Below are positions 15,756 through 23,851 of a stretch of DNA of 51,568 bases, in pieces (position 1 is the first letter of the stretch; each line of letters begins with the position of its first letter). Where the stretch lies: contig DITN01000095.1 of NCBI GenBank assembly GCA_002422865.1, positions 1-51,568 of the forward strand. The letters are read 5' to 3'. The notes beneath the pieces are model-generated. The model made no database searches and was not told the DNA's origin. It saw only the letters and a list, made by a program, of their open reading frames with translations. The DNA comes from Bacteroidetes bacterium UBA6183. GTDB lineage: Bacteria; Bacteroidota; Bacteroidia; UKL13-3. The position numbers and the translations under genes were made by a program.

Positions 15756-17804
15756 ATGAAAAAAAGTAACATTATTTTCTCTTTTCTTGCTGTTATGCTA
15801 ATCGCAACTATGTTGTCGTGCGGAGCTAAAAAAGGCTCTATGCAAGCGGCACGCGAGGCTTTAGCCAAAAAGGAGTATGCCGTAGCCGGTGGGAATTACA
15901 AAGCCGTATACAGCAAGACAAAAAATAAAGACGAAAAAAACGAGGCATGCTTTCAAACAGCAGAATGTTACTATATGGCCAACGACATGAAAAATGCTGA
16001 GGGTTGGTATAAAAAAACTGTTAAGGCAGATTCTAAAAATGTTGAAGCACAATTAAAATTAGCCGAAACCATTAAAGCGCAAGGTCGTTTTTCTGAAGCG
16101 ATAATTGAGTATAATAACTATAAAAAATTAGCTCCGGGTGATACCAAAATTGACAATAAAATTCGTGGTTGCGAGTTAGCTTTAAAATGGAAAAATGAAA
16201 AAACACGTTACAAGGTTGAAAACGTAAAAGCCATTAATAGCAAGTGGAGTGATTTTGCTCCTATGTATTATAAAAAAGACCAACTTTTTTTTACCAGTGA
16301 TAGAGAAAAAGGGGCCAGCAATAAAGCGTATGGTTGGACAGCCAATTTCTTTACCGATGTATATAAAGTGGTGTACAAAATAGATAAGAAAAACCCGAAT
16401 AACATTAAATACGAAATGCCTGCTTTGGTTGACAAAGACAAGGTAAATTCGCCATACAATGATGGTACTGCATCTTTTGATAGTAAAGGCGGAACTATGT
16501 ATTTCACACAATGTAATGGTAAAGATGGTAAGGGTAAGTTCTGCCGCATTTGGACAGCCACTTTATCAGGCCAAGAATGGACAGATGTTAAACCATTAGA
16601 GTTTACCTCTGACTCGTTTAACAGTGGTCATCCATCATTAACCAAAGACAATCAAATTATGTACTTCTCTTCTGATATGCCGGGTGGCGAAGGAGGAAAA
16701 GATATTTGGTATGTAACTTATAGTAAACGTAGCAAAACTTGGGGCGATCCTGTAAATCTTGGTCCTACTGTAAATACAGATAAAGATGAAGTTTATCCAT
16801 TTATACACGAAGATGGAACATTATACTTCTCATCAAATGGGCACACCGGTATTGGTGCAATGGATATTTTTTATACCACTGGTTCAACAACAGATTGGAG
16901 TACACCGGTGAATATGAAATCTCCTATCAACTCGGGTGGTGACGATTTTTCTATTGTATTATCAAAAGATAAAGAAAGTGGATATTTAGCCAGTAACCGT
17001 GAAGGCTCAAAAGGACAAGATGATATTTGGCGTTTTTACATGGAACCACTGGTATTTACATTAAGTGGTGTAGCACGTGATGTAAAAACAAAACAAATTT
17101 TAGCTAATACTTATGTTACTTTAACTACTAGTTCTGATACAGGTAAAGTTGTTATCAAAACAGATGCTGCCGGTGCCTATAAAGTAAACCTTAAACCAAA
17201 AACCGATGTTGAACTATTTGGTTCTCATGAAGATTATTACGATAGTAAAATAGCTTTCCAAACCACCAAAGGATTAGAGGTTTCTGCAGATTTAGTGCAA
17301 GACTTAGATCTTAATCCTTTTGATTATGAAAATGCTATTAAGGTAGAAGGTATTTATTATGATTTGGATAAAGCCAATATCCGTCCGGATGCAGCAAAGA
17401 TTTTGGATTCGTTGGTTATTACATTAAATCGTTATCCTAAGGTTCGTATTGAGTTAGGTTCACACACTGATTGTCGTGCTGATTCGTCATACAACGAAAA
17501 CCTATCACAAAGACGTGCTGATTCTGCTGTTGCATATATCATTCGTCAAGGTATTGATTCTGCACGTTTAGTAGCTAAAGGTTATGGTGAAAGTAAATTG
17601 GTTAATGATTGTGCTTGCGAAGGCAATTACGTAAAACGTCAGTGTACTGAAGAAGAACACCAGATGAATCGTAGAACAACCGTTAAACTATTAGGCAATG
17701 ATTACCGTCCTAAGCCAAAAGAAGTACCTGTTGATCCTAAAGCAAAACCGGGAACAACTAAACCGGGCACAAGGCCTGGAACAACACCTACACCAAGAAG
17801 GTAA
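15756..17804 (+). CDS. PorE-like T9SS protein: TPR, beta-propeller, CRD and OmpA domains
   Basis: An outer-membrane-attached lipoprotein of 682 residues. A signal peptide ends at a lipobox LSCG with C22. TPR units cover ~30-140, PD40/WD40-type propeller blades ~160-430 (with FFTSDR, YFSSDMPGGEGGKDIW and YFSSNGHTG), a carboxypeptidase-regulatory-like domain ~433-520, and an OmpA C-terminal peptidoglycan-binding domain ~529-648 (HTDCRAD and NLSQRRADSAV). The tail is proline-rich. This domain order is that of PorE, the T9SS subunit that ties the trans-envelope complex to peptidoglycan. Related OmpA proteins exist, so the exact role is inferred. The CACEGNY cysteine loop in the OmpA domain is characteristic. 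A terminator follows at 17829. Confidence 0.88.
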   Translation: MKKSNIIFSFLAVMLIATMLSCGAKKGSMQAAREALAKKEYAVAGGNYKAVYSKTKNKDEKNEACFQTAECYYMANDMKNAEGWYKKTVKADSKNVEAQLKLAETIKAQGRFSEAIIEYNNYKKLAPGDTKIDNKIRGCELALKWKNEKTRYKVENVKAINSKWSDFAPMYYKKDQLFFTSDREKGASNKAYGWTANFFTDVYKVVYKIDKKNPNNIKYEMPALVDKDKVNSPYNDGTASFDSKGGTMYFTQCNGKDGKGKFCRIWTATLSGQEWTDVKPLEFTSDSFNSGHPSLTKDNQIMYFSSDMPGGEGGKDIWYVTYSKRSKTWGDPVNLGPTVNTDKDEVYPFIHEDGTLYFSSNGHTGIGAMDIFYTTGSTTDWSTPVNMKSPINSGGDDFSIVLSKDKESGYLASNREGSKGQDDIWRFYMEPLVFTLSGVARDVKTKQILANTYVTLTTSSDTGKVVIKTDAAGAYKVNLKPKTDVELFGSHEDYYDSKIAFQTTKGLEVSADLVQDLDLNPFDYENAIKVEGIYYDLDKANIRPDAAKILDSLVITLNRYPKVRIELGSHTDCRADSSYNENLSQRRADSAVAYIIRQGIDSARLVAKGYGESKLVNDCACEGNYVKRQCTEEEHQMNRRTTVKLLGNDYRPKPKEVPVDPKAKPGTTKPGTRPGTTPTPRR

Positions 17805-17828
17805 AATAACAACTAAAATATACTGAAG

Positions 17829-17862
17829 AAGCCCATGAGAAATTCATGGGCTTTTTTGTTTT
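17829..17862 (+). terminator. Rho-independent terminator
   Basis: AAGCCCATGA and TCATGGGCTT form a perfect 10-bp stem with a 5-nt loop followed by TTTTTG, 24 nt after the stop codon of the PorE-like gene. Confidence 0.92.
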
Positions 17863-17863
17863 A

Positions 17864-18055
17864 AAATAATTTTATTAAAAACTTTAAATAAATGTTGTTT
17901 TTATGTAAAATAAACCTAATTTAGTGTTATCAAATAAGCATGAGTAACATAAAGTTAAACATGTTTAAAGGTATTAATAACACAAACTAATTATACCTCA
18001 ATTACACTACTACTAACTAAAGGGCGGTTCTTCACGAATCGTCCTTTTGTTTTTA
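17864..18055 (+). ncRNA. Candidate small transcript with its own terminator
   Basis: Between two related genes lies an AT-rich stretch, already insulated by the terminator at 17829-17862, which ends in a second strong terminator at 18019-18055 (12-bp stem with two G-U pairs, TTCAC loop, T-rich tail). A terminator with no gene in front implies a short transcript. The only open frame is a 16-codon one at 17940-17990 (ATG to TAA). No full promoter is recognised; TAATTTAG near 17918 is one mismatch from a -7 element. It could instead be a second, redundant terminator. Confidence 0.3.
18019..18055 (+). terminator. Second rho-independent terminator upstream of the PorE-like paralogue
   Basis: Arms AAAGGGCGGTTC and GAATCGTCCTTT, loop TTCAC, followed by TTTTGTTTTT. 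It lies 214 nt after the preceding stop codon, far beyond the first terminator. Confidence 0.8.
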
Positions 18056-18101
18056 CAATAATTACGTACAGGTTACGTTACTGTTTTACGTATTTTTCTA
18101 T

Positions 18102-18109
18102 TAGCTTTG
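18102..18109 (+). promoter_or_regulatory. Promoter -7 element, start codon 7 nt downstream
   Basis: TAGCTTTG matches TAnnTTTG exactly and lies only 7 nt before ATG 18117, so the transcript would be leaderless or nearly so. No TTTG is at the -33 position. Confidence 0.5.
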
Positions 18110-18116
18110 ACGGTAT

Positions 18117-20054
18117 ATGCGTATATCCATTGTTGCATTTTTATGTTGCTTTTACATAAGTGCTTTCGCACAAACAACTACTGTAACTCCTATTGATATT
18201 GAGATACAAAAAGCTGACGTAGTTTTTTTGAATAAAAAGTACAACTCGGCAGCAACGCTTTACAAAAAAGTTTACAGTAAAATAAAAGATGAAGAACAAC
18301 AAGCAACCATCAATTTTAAAATAGCCGAGAGTTACAGATTAAGCAACAACTTTAAACAAGCATTTGAGTGGTACGAAAAATTGGTAAACACAAAATATCC
18401 TGATCCTAAAATTTTGTACTCGTATGGCTTGTTATTAAAAAACTATGAACGATATAGTGATGCTGCTCGTCAGTTTAACGATTATTTATTTGAAATGCCG
18501 GGAGATGCAGCAGCTATGAGAGAAGTAGAGGCTTGTCGTATCGCAGGTGATTGGAAACTTAATCCATTAAAGTTTTCAGTAGATAATGTTAAATCGTTAA
18601 ACACGGAATATAGCGATTACGCTCCTTTTTTATCGGATGGTAAAATAACATGGAGTTCTTCAAGAACAGAGGCTACCGGTAATATCATTTTTGAATGGAC
18701 CGGACAAAAATGTGCTGATATTTTTGAGTCGAATGTAAATGGTAACTCGTTTGGATCTGTAGCAAAACCCAATGGTCTAATTAATAGTAATTACAACGAA
18801 GGCGTGGCATGGGTAGATAGTAGCAACTCAATCATGTATTTTACACAATGTAACGGTACAGATGGGAAGGGTTTAAATTGCAAAATTTATGTAAGCTACA
18901 AACAAAATAACCAATGGAGTGCGCCACAAGTGTTGCCTTTTTGCAGTGATAGTTTTAGTGTAGGTCATCCTGCTTTTACTGCCGATATGAAACGGTTGTA
19001 CTTTGCCAGCAACATGCCCGGAAGTATAGGTGAAAAAGACATTTATTACATTAACTATAATCCTATAACCGGCAAGTGGGGCGAACCTGTAAATCTTGGT
19101 CCAAATGTGAATACCACAGAAGACGATATGTTCCCTGCGATTCACCCCGATGGAAAAATATATTTTGCCAGTAAAGGCCATTTTGGAATGGGTGGTTTAG
19201 ATTTGTTTTATACCAAAGATTCGGTAGGTGGTTTTACTAAAGCAGTTAATTTAAAAAGCCCAATAAACAGTGGTGCGGATGATTTCGGAATTACGTTTGG
19301 CGGCAATCAAACCGACCCCTCAAAACCATTTGCTTACTACACCAGCAACCGCGAGGGTGGAGTGGGGGATGATGACATATACAGCATCAGTGTTAAACCA
19401 TTTATTTTTTTAGTAAAAGGTAAAGTAATCAATCAAGAGGACAATACACCTCTGGCTAATGCCGAAGTATCTGCAGTTATACCAAACATGCCCGTGCAAA
19501 AAGTTAAAACTGATGGTAAGGGAAATTTTGTGAGCGAATTGGCCTTGAATCAAAATATAGAATTAAGTGCAGCCAAAGAGAAGTTTTTTAAGAGTGCAGT
19601 ACTTGCTGTTTCATCTCAAAACATTAAAGCTGATACAACCATTGAATTGACTTTATATTTAAATCCAATACCTGATGAAGGTGTAGAGTTTACTTTACAA
19701 GGTATTTATTACGATTTAGATAAAGCAGATATTAGACCCGAAGCTGCACGTGTGTTAGATTCGTTGGTGTTGATTTTAAACAATAACCCGACTATTACCA
19801 TCGAGTTGGCTTCGCATACAGATAGTCGCGCAGACGAGAGTTATAATCTTAAGTTAAGTCAAAAACGTGCGCAAAGTTGCGTTGATTATTTACTTAAAAA
19901 GGGAATTACCAAAGCCCGTTTAACTGCTGTTGGTTATGGCGAAAGTAAATTAATAAACGATTGTGCCGATGGTGTTGATTGCAATGAAGAACAACATCAG
20001 GAAAACAGAAGAACAACCTTTAGGGTATTAAGTACCGATTACAAAGGCAAATAA
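18117..20054 (+). CDS. PorE-like T9SS/OmpA protein, paralogue of the preceding gene
   Basis: A 645-residue envelope protein with the same architecture as its upstream neighbour: TPR ~30-150, propeller ~165-430 (YFASNMPGSIGEKDIYYI, DGKIYFASKGHFGMGG), CRD-like domain ~435-525 and OmpA domain ~528-640 (HTDSRADESYN). Unlike the neighbour it has a standard signal peptide ending in AFAQ rather than a lipobox, lacks the proline-rich tail, and has the shorter CADGVDC loop. So it is likely a periplasmic peptidoglycan-bound protein without a lipid anchor. The two arose by duplication but are transcribed separately. Which of them serves as PorE is not decidable here. Confidence 0.86.
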   Translation: MRISIVAFLCCFYISAFAQTTTVTPIDIEIQKADVVFLNKKYNSAATLYKKVYSKIKDEEQQATINFKIAESYRLSNNFKQAFEWYEKLVNTKYPDPKILYSYGLLLKNYERYSDAARQFNDYLFEMPGDAAAMREVEACRIAGDWKLNPLKFSVDNVKSLNTEYSDYAPFLSDGKITWSSSRTEATGNIIFEWTGQKCADIFESNVNGNSFGSVAKPNGLINSNYNEGVAWVDSSNSIMYFTQCNGTDGKGLNCKIYVSYKQNNQWSAPQVLPFCSDSFSVGHPAFTADMKRLYFASNMPGSIGEKDIYYINYNPITGKWGEPVNLGPNVNTTEDDMFPAIHPDGKIYFASKGHFGMGGLDLFYTKDSVGGFTKAVNLKSPINSGADDFGITFGGNQTDPSKPFAYYTSNREGGVGDDDIYSISVKPFIFLVKGKVINQEDNTPLANAEVSAVIPNMPVQKVKTDGKGNFVSELALNQNIELSAAKEKFFKSAVLAVSSQNIKADTTIELTLYLNPIPDEGVEFTLQGIYYDLDKADIRPEAARVLDSLVLILNNNPTITIELASHTDSRADESYNLKLSQKRAQSCVDYLLKKGITKARLTAVGYGESKLINDCADGVDCNEEQHQENRRTTFRVLSTDYKGK

Positions 20055-20056
20055 TT

Positions 20057-21388
20057 TTATTTGCTTTGTTGTTTAATCCACTTAGCAATTTCGTTTGCCA
20101 CATATTCGGGTACATTATTGGGTTTGTTGTATTCTGCCGGTTTAGAAATACCTTCACCCTCCATCAATAAATGGTTAAGTTTTGGGTAGGATATAAAAGT
20201 TGCACAACAACTTTTTTGCATGGCTTTTTTCCATAATTCAAATTCACGCATGGGCACTTGGTAATCTCTTTCACCTTGAATAAATAAAGCCGGTTTTTTG
20301 TGCAAAACAACATGTAATTTTTCCGGTCCGTTGGCCATCATATCTTTTACATAAGCCATGGTTAAACCCGGTATCATCGAGTCTTTATTAATTTGGGTTG
20401 ATGATATATTTTGTTTCATATATCCAGCTTTTTTAATCATCACATCATAGGCTTGTTTTGATGCAGAATCAGGCAAAAACTGTTTCAAGTATTCAAATTG
20501 ATAAGCCATTAAATCAATAACATTTCCATAGTTACCGGCCAAACTAATTACACCTTTAATTTTAGGGCATACCTTTACAAAATAAGGTAACATAAACCCG
20601 CCTTGGCTGTGGCCTGCAACAAATATTTGTTTAGGGTTGATGCGTTTATCTTCAGAGTAATGTGCCACAATATTTTTTACATCTTCCACATACTCTTGGT
20701 AAAGAAAAAAATCGTTTGGGTTTTTAATGCCTTTTAAATTTTCCGGATTGGCTGTTCTTTTATCATAACGATATACTGCAATGCCCTGTGCTGCCAATGC
20801 CCATGCAAGGTCGTTGTAAGGTTTATTAGGTCCAAGGGTTCCATCTTTATCTGTTCCGCCACTACCGCCAACAATAATTACCAATGGTACATTTAACTTA
20901 CCTTTAGGTAAACTTAAAATACCTTCACTACTTATATTTTTGGTGGGTACAGCAAATTTGATCTCAATAAAATTAAGTGTATTAATGTATTCTGGCGGAG
21001 TATATTTAAGTTTAGTATTTAAAAAATACATCCCAGATAATTCGCCATTATTATTGATGGTAAGTTTGAACAAGAAACTCTTCTTTACGAAATCAATTTT
21101 GGTTTCAGTAATACTAAAAGAATCTTTTTGATTAACAACTGTTTCGTTGATGTGTTGAAGCGAATCGTAATTTTCAATTAATCCATTCCAAGTCATGTCT
21201 AATCTATCTGCATCCATGTACCTTTTCATGGTAGCATCCTGCATATTATAAACCTTATTAAATTGTTGGTTTTTAAAATAGGTAAGTACACTCTGGGTAA
21301 TTTCTTTAGCACTATTTTGAGCTGAAGTTACCATACTCATCAATCCAAGAAATGAAAAACACAAACTGTATTTTTTTAAAATATTCAT
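20057..21388 (-). CDS. Secreted alpha/beta hydrolase with N-terminal DUF3887 domain
   Basis: An exported serine hydrolase of about 443 residues. The start at 21388 (MNILKKYSL) gives a good signal peptide ending in TSAQ; the frame extends upstream to 21421 but that would spoil it. Residues ~25-125 resemble DUF3887, a small domain common before hydrolases. The C-terminal domain has the nucleophile elbow GHSQGG and a late histidine in LNHLLMEG, with GGSGGTDKDG forming the oxyanion region, as in the S33/dienelactone hydrolase-like group. Substrate unknown. It converges with the PorE-like gene with a 2-nt gap. Confidence 0.85.
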   Translation of the reverse strand: MNILKKYSLCFSFLGLMSMVTSAQNSAKEITQSVLTYFKNQQFNKVYNMQDATMKRYMDADRLDMTWNGLIENYDSLQHINETVVNQKDSFSITETKIDFVKKSFLFKLTINNNGELSGMYFLNTKLKYTPPEYINTLNFIEIKFAVPTKNISSEGILSLPKGKLNVPLVIIVGGSGGTDKDGTLGPNKPYNDLAWALAAQGIAVYRYDKRTANPENLKGIKNPNDFFLYQEYVEDVKNIVAHYSEDKRINPKQIFVAGHSQGGFMLPYFVKVCPKIKGVISLAGNYGNVIDLMAYQFEYLKQFLPDSASKQAYDVMIKKAGYMKQNISSTQINKDSMIPGLTMAYVKDMMANGPEKLHVVLHKKPALFIQGERDYQVPMREFELWKKAMQKSCCATFISYPKLNHLLMEGEGISKPAEYNKPNNVPEYVANEIAKWIKQQSK

Positions 21389-21431
21389 GCTGCAAGATGT
21401 TGAATTTTGGCAACTAATCATCTTCTAAAAT

Positions 21432-21467
21432 AAAAAAGCTGCTCCTTAAATGAAGAAGCAGCTTTTT
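21432..21467 (-). terminator. Rho-independent terminator of alanine dehydrogenase
   Basis: A long hairpin with AAAAAGCTGCTCCTT and AAGAAGCAGCTTTTT arms, T-rich on both sides, lies 24 nt after the ald stop codon on the minus strand. Confidence 0.9.
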
Positions 21468-21490
21468 GTAAATGATGTATGGTTTAAACC

Positions 21491-22606
21491 TTAGTTTAAA
21501 ACTTCTTTAACATCTACGTATGGTAAGTTAAAGGCATCAGCAACACCTTTGTATACTACTTTACCATCAACAACGTTTAAGCCTAATTCCAACTCTTTGT
21601 TATCGGCACAAGCTTTTTTCCAGCCTTTGTTTGCCAATTGTAAAGCGTATGGTAAAGTAGCGTTGGTTAATGCCAATGTTGATGTGTAAGGAACTGCACC
21701 CGGCATGTTTGCAACGCAATAGTGAATTACATTATCAACAACATAAATAGGATCTTGGTGGGTAGTAGCTTTTGAAGTTTCAAAGCAACCACCTTGATCG
21801 ATAGCTACGTCAACCATAACCGTACCCGGACGCATGGTATTTAACATGTCTCTGGTAATTAACGAAGGAGCTTTTGCACCCGGAATTAAAACTGCACCAA
21901 CAATTAAGTCGGAAGTTTTAATGGCTTCACGAATGTTGTACTCGTTAGAGTAAACCGTTTTTACGTTAGCAGGTAACAAATCATCTAACTGACGTAAACG
22001 TGGTAATGAAATATCCATTAAAGTAACATCAGCACCTAAACCCGCAGCCATTTTTGCTGCTTGGGTACCAACAATACCACCACCAAGTACCAACACAGAA
22101 GCAGGACGAACACCCGGAACGCCACCTAATAAAATACCACGTCCACCCATTGGTTTCTCAAGGTATTTTGCACCTTCTTGTATACTCATACGGCCTGCAA
22201 CTTCACTCATTGGAGTTAATAATGGCAAGCTGCGATCTGTTTTTTCTACTGTTTCGTAGGCCACACAAACTGCTTTGCTTTTAATCATAGCAGTGGTTAA
22301 AGGCTCGTGCGAAGCAAAGTGGAAGTAAGTAAACAACAATTGACCTTCTTTAATTAAAGGATATTCTTGTTCAATTGGCTCTTTTACTTTTATAATCATT
22401 TCAGACTTTGCATACACATCTTCAATAGTTGGTAAGATGGTAGCACCTGCTGTTACGTATTCTTCATCTTTAATGCCACTGCCATTGCCTGCTGTAGCTT
22501 GAACAAATAATTGGTGACCTGCTTTTACCAATGCCGAAACGCCTGCAGGTGTTAAACCTACGCGATTTTCGTTGTTCTTAATTTCTTTAGGAACTCCTAT
22601 AATCAT
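21491..22606 (-). CDS. ald: Alanine dehydrogenase
   Basis: Cytoplasmic NAD-dependent enzyme that interconverts L-alanine and pyruvate plus ammonium. At 371 residues it has family length. The N-terminus IIGVPKEIKNNENRVGLTP, the lysine in IIKVKEP, the histidine in TYFHFASH and the Rossmann motif GGGIVGTQAAK (~175-185) are all those of Ald. The last helix-rich part contains MPGAVPYTSTLALTNATLP, also conserved. It has its own promoter (22633-22662) and terminator. Together with glutamine synthetase it suggests active nitrogen handling, though the genes are not linked in one operon. Confidence 0.96.
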   Translation of the reverse strand: MIIGVPKEIKNNENRVGLTPAGVSALVKAGHQLFVQATAGNGSGIKDEEYVTAGATILPTIEDVYAKSEMIIKVKEPIEQEYPLIKEGQLLFTYFHFASHEPLTTAMIKSKAVCVAYETVEKTDRSLPLLTPMSEVAGRMSIQEGAKYLEKPMGGRGILLGGVPGVRPASVLVLGGGIVGTQAAKMAAGLGADVTLMDISLPRLRQLDDLLPANVKTVYSNEYNIREAIKTSDLIVGAVLIPGAKAPSLITRDMLNTMRPGTVMVDVAIDQGGCFETSKATTHQDPIYVVDNVIHYCVANMPGAVPYTSTLALTNATLPYALQLANKGWKKACADNKELELGLNVVDGKVVYKGVADAFNLPYVDVKEVLN

Positions 22607-22632
22607 AATAATATGTTTTTTAAAAAGGTGAG

Positions 22633-22662
22633 CAAAAGTAATACTCTAATACATAAAACAAA
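22633..22662 (-). promoter_or_regulatory. Bacteroidota-type promoter of ald
   Basis: On the minus strand, TTTG (complement of 22659-22662), an 18-nt spacer and TACTTTTG (complement of 22633-22640). Leader of about 20 nt before ATG 22606. The TTTG lies in the T-tract of the upstream terminator. Confidence 0.7.
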
Positions 22663-22692
22663 ACGCCCCGCGAAAATGTGCGAGGCGTTTGT
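22661..22692 (-). terminator. Rho-independent terminator of the DUF1573 pair
   Basis: On the minus strand AAACGCCTCGC and GCGGGGCGTTT pair with one mismatch around an 8-nt loop and are followed by TGTTTT, 26 nt after the DUF1573 stop codon. Confidence 0.75.
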
Positions 22693-22717
22693 GTATGATA
22701 ATTGTCTTTTTTTATGT

Positions 22718-23143
22718 TTAGTTGCTATTTCTAACAGGCGAAACAGGTTCGGGAGTGTTTACCAAAACCTCACCTTTTATGCTTAAAATTATATCAGCTC
22801 CGGCATTAGACTTAACCGTTATAACCTTATGAAATGCACCTGGGCGACCATAAGAGTTGTACGCAGCCTTGATGGTAGCTTTTTTACCCGGCATAATTGG
22901 TTCTTTTGGCCATTCGGGAGTGGTACAACCACAACTGGCTTGCACTGTGCTTAAAATTAAAGGTGCTTTACCCGTGTTTTCGAATTCAAACGAATAAGTG
23001 GCTAACGTACCTTCCTTTATTTTACCGAAATTATGTTCAATTTTTTCAAACTTAATAACCGGCATGGTATCGTTTGCACTGGTTTGGGCATTTACTCCCA
23101 TGGCTATAAACAATACCACCAACATTGCGAATGTTTTTTTCAT
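22718..23143 (-). CDS. DUF1573 domain protein (first of two)
   Basis: A small exported protein of about 141 residues. The start at 23143 (MKKTFAM) gives a signal peptide ending in VNAQ; the frame is open to 23179 but the extra residues are not signal-like. The mature part is one DUF1573 domain (ASH-like beta sandwich) with FGKIKEGTLATYSFEF, the hallmark ASCGCTTPEWP cysteine pair and a GKKATIKAAYN strand. The molecular role of the family is not known. It sits 63 nt downstream of a paralogue and both probably share one transcript. Confidence 0.88.
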   Translation of the reverse strand: MKKTFAMLVVLFIAMGVNAQTSANDTMPVIKFEKIEHNFGKIKEGTLATYSFEFENTGKAPLILSTVQASCGCTTPEWPKEPIMPGKKATIKAAYNSYGRPGAFHKVITVKSNAGADIILSIKGEVLVNTPEPVSPVRNSN

Positions 23144-23206
23144 GTATAAAATAAAATAACCTGCAGGTAGCGTACCCACAGGTTTATGTTAACTTTTTAA
23201 GTTTAA

Positions 23207-23641
23207 TTAGTTAGCAGGAGTAGCTGCAGGAGCTGCACCGCCTTTAACGTCACCTTTTAGCGTCAATGTCACCATGTCGCGACTTGCATTTGAAGTAACA
23301 GTAACTGTTTTCATAAAAGGACCAGGGCTTGCTGCATTGTATGTTGCTTTGATATAACCTTTTTTACCCGGAGCAATTTTTTCTTTGGTAAATTCAGGGG
23401 TAGTACAGCCGCAACTTGCTGCAGCATTAAAAATAATTAAATCTGATTTACCTGTGTTTGTCACTACAAATGTATACGTAGCAGGTACACTTTGCGGAAT
23501 TACTCCAAAGTCGTGGGTTTCTTTTTCAAATGTGATAACTGGAACATTTTTGTCAACCGGTTTTTGTGGAGCAACGGTTTGAGAATTTGAGACGAATGCA
23601 GCGCTAACGGCTACAAATGCGGTAATTATTAGTTTTTTCAT
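23207..23641 (-). CDS. DUF1573 domain protein (second of two)
   Basis: A 144-residue exported paralogue of the downstream gene. It has a signal peptide (KKLIITAFVAVSAAFVSNSQ), FGVIPQSVPATYTF, the ASCGCTTPEF motif and GKKGYIKATYN, and ends in an alanine/proline-rich tail. About half the positions are shared with its neighbour, so a tandem duplication is likely. The mature protein of this family is usually periplasmic or surface-exposed, with no catalytic residues. Confidence 0.88.
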   Translation of the reverse strand: MKKLIITAFVAVSAAFVSNSQTVAPQKPVDKNVPVITFEKETHDFGVIPQSVPATYTFVVTNTGKSDLIIFNAAASCGCTTPEFTKEKIAPGKKGYIKATYNAASPGPFMKTVTVTSNASRDMVTLTLKGDVKGGAAPAATPAN

Positions 23642-23798
23642 GTTGTATTATTTGTTTTTACTTTTTAAGATTTCAAAAACTGTTCCAAAAAGAGAAGTTC
23701 TCAAAATGGAACCTCGAATTTACACAAGCTATTTGTAAATGCAAACCTTTTGCCCTTAAAATAAACTTAACACTAAAATGATGAGTTATCAAAGTCAT

Positions 23799-23829
23799 TT
23801 TGTAGGCTCATTCAATGGTTATATATTTG
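23799..23829 (+). promoter_or_regulatory. Bacteroidota-type promoter of fused E1 gene
   Basis: TTTG at 23799-23802, exactly 19 nt, then TATATTTG at 23822-23829: a full match to the consensus. The start codon is at 23852, leaving a leader of ~15 nt. Confidence 0.82.
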
Positions 23830-23851
23830 GCCACTTATTGCATGTAACCGT

